From the NCBI GenBank assembly GCA_003556865.1, contig PWQF01000195.1, positions 1-5,409 of the forward strand: a stretch of 5,409 nt of DNA. The letters run 5' to 3'. The notes beneath the pieces are model-generated. The model ran no database searches, was not told the DNA's origin, and saw nothing but the letters and a program-made list of their open reading frames with translations. Shown here in pieces: positions 5,377 to 5,409 of this stretch (position 1 is the stretch's first letter; every line of letters begins with the position of its first letter). This DNA is from Elusimicrobiota bacterium (lineage in GTDB: Bacteria; CG03; SLGR01; PWQF01). Both the position numbers and the translations under genes were made by a program.

Positions 5377-5409
5377 TTATAAGTTTCCCGCTTCCTTTAA
5401 AAGCTTTTC
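5377..5409 (-). CDS. C-terminal tail of an unidentified upstream gene (partial)
   Basis: Reading into the window from the right on the minus strand, ten sense codons give EKLLKEAGNL followed by TAA (5377-5379). The stop touches the cheR ATG (TAAATG). The residues look like an ordinary C-terminal helix and the tight junction is what an operon would show. Ten codons are too few to identify a product. A chemosensory gene such as a receptor, cheA or cheB would fit the context, but nothing here shows it, and a chance open frame is possible. Confidence 0.45.
   Translation of the reverse strand, partial: EKLLKEAGNL

Overview
All genes in this window are read from the minus strand. From right to left they are: the last few codons of an unidentified gene; a CheR-type chemoreceptor methyltransferase with a C-terminal TPR tail; a ParA/MinD-type ATPase; a protein with two CheW domains; a stand-alone CheY-like receiver; and the N-terminal 429 residues of a TonB-dependent outer-membrane receptor that runs off the left edge. 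The receptor means a Gram-negative (diderm) host. Codon use with frequent ATA, AGG/AGA and TTA and a middling G+C content do not fix a phylum. The receptor's plug wording is like that of receptors I recall from uncultured diderm lineages such as Elusimicrobiota or Omnitrophota, but this is only an impression.

Layout. 5377-5409 is the tail of an upstream reading frame whose stop directly abuts the cheR start. 3961-5376 is cheR-TPR. 3875-3960 is an 86-nt AT-rich gap with a near-consensus sigma-70 promoter (TTGAAA, 17 nt, TATAAT) driving leftward. 3035-3874 (parA), 1887-3032 (double cheW) and 1496-1870 (cheY) are spaced 2 and 16 nt apart and form one likely operon. 1290-1495 holds a stem-loop, a second strong promoter (TTGACA, 17 nt, TATGTT), a leader of about 134 nt and a strong Shine-Dalgarno for the receptor gene at 1-1289. 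No RNA gene, insertion sequence or CRISPR array is visible, and there is no gene-free stretch above 300 bases.

How the genes may work together. CheR methylates chemoreceptors, CheW domains couple receptors to the CheA kinase, and CheY takes the phosphoryl group. A ParA ATPase with no ParB beside it, but directly ahead of a CheW-domain protein, suggests positioning or segregation of a chemosensory array, as ParC/ParP do in Vibrio and PpfA does in Rhodobacter. No CheA, CheB or receptor lies inside the window, so the signalling output is unknown. The TonB receptor appears to be a separate transcription unit.

The least expected pattern is homopolymer tracts. parA (G8), cheW (C8) and cheY (A9) each carry a tract of 8-9 bases inside the coding sequence, and the receptor promoter carries T8 exactly in its -35/-10 spacer. 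These are candidate slippage sites for phase variation, but one sequence cannot show that they vary.
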